From contig NZ_SOSC01000012.1 of assembly GCF_005049285.1 (NCBI RefSeq), positions 18,901-82,900 on the forward strand: 64,000 nucleotides of DNA, written 5' to 3'. Below are positions 60,921-64,000 of the stretch, piece after piece (position 1 is the first letter of the stretch; each line of letters opens with the position of its first letter). Origin of the DNA: Halorientalis salina. GTDB taxonomy: Archaea; Halobacteriota; Halobacteria; Halobacteriales; Haloarculaceae. Under the pieces are notes generated by a model, which made no database searches, was not told where the DNA came from, and saw only the letters and a list, made by a program, of their open reading frames with translations. A program made the translations under genes and the position numbers.

Positions 60921-60946
60921 CCTGGTAGAACGTACGCAGAACCAGG
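60921..60946 (-). promoter_or_regulatory. Inverted repeat CCTGGT...ACCAGG at the regulator promoter
   Basis: Six-bp arms 14 nt apart, directly upstream of the regulator ATG and next to a GGTATTACC-like TATA region (about 60943-60951 on the minus strand). Placement across the transcription start suggests autoregulation. Confidence 0.4.
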
Positions 60947-61438
60947 TAATACCTTTACACTAGATTCCTGCGTTCTGAGAACGTCCCCTGTCGGAGACCG
61001 TCACTTCTCGCTTGAACAGCGGAACTTCGTTTCTCAGCCGGTCGATGCCGTCCTCGCCAACCTCGACGGGGCCGGTTCTGTGATGCAGCAGCACCTCCTG
61101 CACCCCCGCTACTGGGCCGGGAATATTCTGACGGTGGGACACCGAACTGCAGTCGCCGTCCGCCGTGGGACGTCCGGATGGCGGGACTTATTGTCGGCGC
61201 AGACGGACGCCTCAGTATGAGCGACGGTGGCTTCGGCAGCGTGACGCGCTTCTCGGCGGCCGGTCAGCGTCTGCGGGAGGTCGAACGACAGAAGGAGTGC
61301 CGTCCTATCGTACTCGTTCGGGCCGGCGGTGCCGGAGTGACGTCGTGTATCACGTCGGCCGACGGCTGGCCCGTCGTACCGGAATTTCGAGAGTGGGGAC
61401 GTGCCGGTACAGGCCCACAACGCTGTAGGTGACCCAGA
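60947..61438. other. Gene-poor stretch between regulator and mobA
   Basis: About 490 nt. Several open frames of 60-166 codons exist on both strands, but they overlap each other, lack ordered hydrophobic patterns and have no family features. I see no supported gene. It likely holds the divergent promoters. Confidence 0.4.
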
Positions 61439-62080
61439 ATGGGTTCCAAGCAACGGGTGGGCGTCGTGCTTGCGGGCGGGTACTCGACCAGGTTCGGCGA
61501 ACAGGAGAAGGCACTGGCGGACCTGAATGGACGAGCACTTCTCGCGCATGTCGTAACGGGGGTAGCTCCCGCAGTCGATAGGGTGCTCGTGAACTGTCGG
61601 CGAGACCAACTGGAGGATTTCCAGCGCGCGCTGGCTTCGACAGCGACGGACGTCGAGTTCGTCTGTGACCCAGAACCGGATAAGGGACCCGCAGCTGGAT
61701 TACGGACCGCGCTCGACGCCGTATCTGAGCCGATGGTCGCCGTCGTCGCCTGTGACATGCCCTTCGTCGACGCGGCGTTCCTGGACTGGTTGTTCGAGGA
61801 GGTGAATGGTGCAGACGGGGCCGTTCCGTACGTCGACGGAGCGCCACAGCCGACTCACTCCGTCTTCGCCACGGAACCCACTCGACGGGCTGCAAATGAC
61901 GCGGTTAGGAACGCGTCTGGGAGCCTCCGCGATGTCCTCGATCGACTCGACCTGGTCGAAATACCCGAATACCGTGTGGTCGGAAAGGCAGCTAAAACGG
62001 CCTTCACAGACGTCAACACCCCCGAAGAACTCCCGGCATTGATGGCTGACGATGGGGCTGAATCGAACAGCGTGAACTGA
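61439..62080 (+). CDS. mobA: Molybdenum cofactor guanylyltransferase
   Basis: A 213-aa protein. A nucleotidyltransferase fold with VGVVLAGGYSTRFGEQEKALADLNGRALL (G-G-x-S-x-R-x-G and Lys) and VAVVACDMPFVDAAFL (metal-binding Asp in the D-M-P motif). FTDVNTPEEL at the end is typical. It attaches GMP to molybdopterin to form the bis-MGD cofactor of DMSO-reductase-superfamily enzymes. Its location 0.5 kb from the reductase regulator matches that role. Confidence 0.92.
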   Translation: MGSKQRVGVVLAGGYSTRFGEQEKALADLNGRALLAHVVTGVAPAVDRVLVNCRRDQLEDFQRALASTATDVEFVCDPEPDKGPAAGLRTALDAVSEPMVAVVACDMPFVDAAFLDWLFEEVNGADGAVPYVDGAPQPTHSVFATEPTRRAANDAVRNASGSLRDVLDRLDLVEIPEYRVVGKAAKTAFTDVNTPEELPALMADDGAESNSVN

Positions 62081-62605
62081 ACCGGCCTGGAGCGGTTACG
62101 AGGGTGTAGCCCGGGGCGGAGTTCCGTCTCCAGGCCTGCTCGTCATAACGTAAAATGCTGCACTATCCGCAGTGAAGACATTGATGCAGTGAATCATCAC
62201 TCGATATAACTTCTTATCCGGTGAGTGGAGGACATATCCGTCGAACCATGGAGAGGAGCAGTCCTCTCAATACAGGGGCTTGAAGCGGAAAAACGCCCGT
62301 GTTACAGACAAAATGGCTCTGGTGAATCGCTAGACGGCGTCCGCATTGGGGGTTTTGAGACGGGGAAGATTACGATGAGATTCCTCTTCGGGGTTGGTTT
62401 CAACGGTAGTTACGCTCATAGCGACCGCAATCGGTACTCATCTGGGGCAATCACACCACACGTTCTACAGCCAAACCCGACGCTATCCGGCGATTCACCA
62501 AAGCCAGATCAGACGGTTCTCGATCGGTTTGATGATTCGTAGGGGTTCGGTTAATTCGCCTGCAAGAATGCTTGAGTAGTCGAACCCAGCAGTACTCGAA
62601 GTGAG
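62081..62605. other. Gene-free or decayed region before arsM
   Basis: About 525 nt with lower GC. A plus-strand frame (from 62225) and a shifted frame (TVVTLIATAIGTHLGQSHH, 62394-62579) may be parts of one frame-shifted membrane protein gene. Neither is convincing. Otherwise nothing is seen. Confidence 0.35.
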
Positions 62606-63451
62606 TCAGACGTCGCGAGGTGGTCTCCGGGCCTCGATGGTTGCAGATACGAGGTAGTCACCGAGGTCCCGGTTCGCATCCCAGTCACTGATGAACTCGG
62701 TGCTCTCGTCCTTGGGCTCTATCTCGATTGCTTCGAAGCCGGCACTGTCGAGCATCGCTTCGAGGGCGTCGACCGTTGAGGCCCCAGCGACGCAGCCAGT
62801 CAGCGAGTCCGGATCCATCTTGACATCGTCCGGGAACGGCGCGGTTTGGACGACGTCTGAAATGGCGAGGCGGCCGCCGGGCTTGAGGACCCGGTAGGCG
62901 TCATCAAACACGCGCTGTTTTTCCGGGGCGAGATTGACGACGCAGTTCGAGATGACGACGTCGACGGTTGCGTCAGCAACGGGGAGATGACTAATCTCGC
63001 CGAGACGAAACTCGACGTTGTCGGCGTCGTTCTTCGTCACGTTCTCTCTCGCTTTTGAGACCATCTCCGGGGTCATGTCGACACCGATGACGTGTCCGTC
63101 CGGGTCAACCTCCTGTGCAGCGAGGAAGCAGTCGAAGCCCGCACCGGAGCCAAGGTCGAGCACTATCTCGCCGGGCGTCATCTCGGCGAACGCTTTCGGG
63201 TTTCCACACCCGAGGCCGAGGTCCGCACCGTCGGCGACCGACGCGACGTCGTCCGCGTCGTAGCCGAGGCGTTCGCTCCCGGTCGCGTCCGTGTCGCCGT
63301 CACAGCACCCACCGTCGTCGGTGACATCGATGCCGACATCGCCACAGCAGTCTTGGTCATCCGAAGCGATAGTCCCGTAGCGTTCGCGCACCATCTGACG
63401 CGTCTCCTCGGGATCGGGGTCACCGGTCGCTGTCTCAGTATCGTTACTCAT
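62606..63451 (-). CDS. arsM: Arsenite S-adenosylmethionine methyltransferase
   Basis: 281 aa from the ATG at 63451, overlapping the arsR stop by 8 nt; a longer frame upstream reads through arsR and is rejected. The Rossmann motif is EIVLDLGSGAGFDCFLAAQEV. Cysteines typical of ArsM include LGCGNP, SNCVVNLAPEKQ and LTGCVAG, with an added DCCGD and GGCCDGD region near the N-terminus. It methylates As(III). As part of a separate arsR-arsM unit, it complements efflux by the acr3/arsC cluster. Confidence 0.93.
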   Translation of the reverse strand: MSNDTETATGDPDPEETRQMVRERYGTIASDDQDCCGDVGIDVTDDGGCCDGDTDATGSERLGYDADDVASVADGADLGLGCGNPKAFAEMTPGEIVLDLGSGAGFDCFLAAQEVDPDGHVIGVDMTPEMVSKARENVTKNDADNVEFRLGEISHLPVADATVDVVISNCVVNLAPEKQRVFDDAYRVLKPGGRLAISDVVQTAPFPDDVKMDPDSLTGCVAGASTVDALEAMLDSAGFEAIEIEPKDESTEFISDWDANRDLGDYLVSATIEARRPPRDV

Positions 63452-63803
63452 AGGTTCCTCGCAGGTCGTCGAGCGTTTCGAGGAGGGCTGAGGTCGTTTC
63501 AGTCGTTTCGTAGTACCGCCAAGACCCCTCCTTGCGGCGCGTGACCAATTGTGCGGTGTACAAGCGAGAGAGTGCTTGGCTGACGGCACTTTGACTGACG
63601 CCGACTGCGGCTTCGAGATCACAGACGCAGACGCCGTCGTCGGCGTTCGCGATTCGGCGAAGCAGCTCGTATCGCGTGTCGTTCCCCATCGCGGTCAGCA
63701 CTTGGAGATCCGTCGCCATCGTATCTGAGTCAACATCACCGGGCGGTGCACAGCAGGGAGCAGTCCCTTCCGCGGTTCCGTCAACGATCGCGTCCTCTAC
63801 CAT
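63444..63803 (-). CDS. arsR: ArsR-family repressor
   Basis: A 119-aa protein. Winged helix with AMGNDTRYELLRRI, metal-binding GVCVCDL and QSAVSQALSRLYTAQLV. An N-terminal APCCAPP motif gives extra thiols. It opens the arsR-arsM operon and is distinct from the ArsR at 43882. It probably represses its own operon until As(III) binds. Confidence 0.92.
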   Translation of the reverse strand: MVEDAIVDGTAEGTAPCCAPPGDVDSDTMATDLQVLTAMGNDTRYELLRRIANADDGVCVCDLEAAVGVSQSAVSQALSRLYTAQLVTRRKEGSWRYYETTETTSALLETLDDLRGTYE

Positions 63804-64000
63804 ATCAGGTTCAGCTTATACAAGCAAATACTAATATGTTTTCCTCGACGGAACCATTCGCAACTGTAGAATCCATCCGTCTTTAGCTAAGCGAAGAACC
63901 GCGTGACAGCGGCGGCTTATCGAGGTTATTTTTCGGGAGGAATGAGGAACCGAGTCTGTGCACGACAACGGCTCCTCATCTCGAATTATGCGTCGGCTCA
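63804..64000. other. Upstream region of the arsR-arsM operon
   Basis: AT-rich for about 50 nt next to the start (for example TAATATG, and TTATACA near 63818), likely the promoter with an ArsR site. The remainder to the window edge has no gene seen; one may begin beyond it. Confidence 0.4.

Noticed and set aside
61165..61432. Two plus-strand frames of 84-87 aa before mobA
   Set aside because: They overlap each other in different frames and show no recognisable features.
62225..62579. Plus-strand frames before arsM
   Set aside because: They could be one frame-shifted gene, but neither piece matches a family; left as decayed sequence.
63452..63622. 57-residue extension of ArsM
   Set aside because: It overlaps arsR coding sequence and lacks ArsM similarity.
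1..64000. CRISPR arrays, tRNA, rRNA and replication initiator genes
   Set aside because: No regularly spaced repeats, tRNA-like cloverleaf or Orc1/Rep-type protein was recognised by eye.

Overview
The window reads as haloarchaeal DNA (class Halobacteria). It is GC-rich, and its proteins are strongly acidic. Many genes have an archaeal TATA box 25-30 nt before a leaderless start. It also carries archaeal-type primase subunits, Tat lipoproteins, bacterio-opsin-activator-type HTH regulators, DacZ-like and histone-fold proteins, and CPA2/RCK transport proteins. The mix of a conjugation module, an integrase, an IS and accessory ion, arsenic and respiratory genes suggests a megaplasmid or an integrated mobile region. 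No replication initiator, rRNA, tRNA or CRISPR array was seen.

Region 1 (about 0.1-17.2 kb, all minus strand) is a conjugative-element backbone transcribed from about 15.8 kb leftward. In order it has a small start protein, a VirB2/TrbC-like pilin candidate, a large anchored surface glycoprotein, a Tat lipoprotein, a VirB6/TrbL-like membrane protein, a VirB3/VirB4-N-like protein, a VirB4 ATPase, a VirD4-like coupling ATPase with a long C-terminal extension, and an element-encoded primase pair (PriS-like then PriL-like). Two hypothetical genes follow, one of them nuclease-like. The same inverted repeat (TTAACCAAC...GTTGGTTAA, arms about three helical turns apart) sits at 761-802 and 15904-15944, flanking the block. 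Just outside the right copy lies exonuclease VII (xseB plus a split xseA).

Region 2 (17.3-37.5 kb) is an ion and osmotic homeostasis island. It holds MgtE, two KhtT-like RCK_C proteins around a KhtU-like antiporter, a Kch-type K+ channel, a CBS protein, two membrane TrkA-C proteins, an SLC13/RCK_C carrier, two CPA2-TrkA-N antiporters, universal stress proteins, MscS and a DacZ-like diadenylate cyclase. Since RCK_C domains are known c-di-AMP receptors, the cyclase may supply the signal for the island. Two small genes (a CxxC zinc-ribbon protein and a 55-aa histone-fold protein) were found here by direct translation.

Region 3 (37.6-42.1 kb) has a Fic/Doc-fold protein, a tyrosine recombinase with a near-perfect palindrome upstream, and an IS4-family insertion sequence.

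Region 4 (42.1-48.5 kb) is an arsenic cluster: arsR-acr3-small ORF-arsC on one strand and arsD-arsA on the other. After arsA come five small genes, four of them with cysteine-rich tails, ending in an HxlR-type regulator.

Region 5 (48.6-62.1 kb) is a molybdoenzyme module. It has a Mo/W ABC transporter, a small molybdopterin-fold protein, Mrp, a TorD chaperone, and NrfD, ferredoxin and catalytic subunits of a DMSO-reductase-superfamily complex. It also has a Cys-rich DmsR-like regulator, a CDGSH protein and MobA. Region 6 (62.6-63.8 kb) is a second arsenic unit, arsR-arsM.
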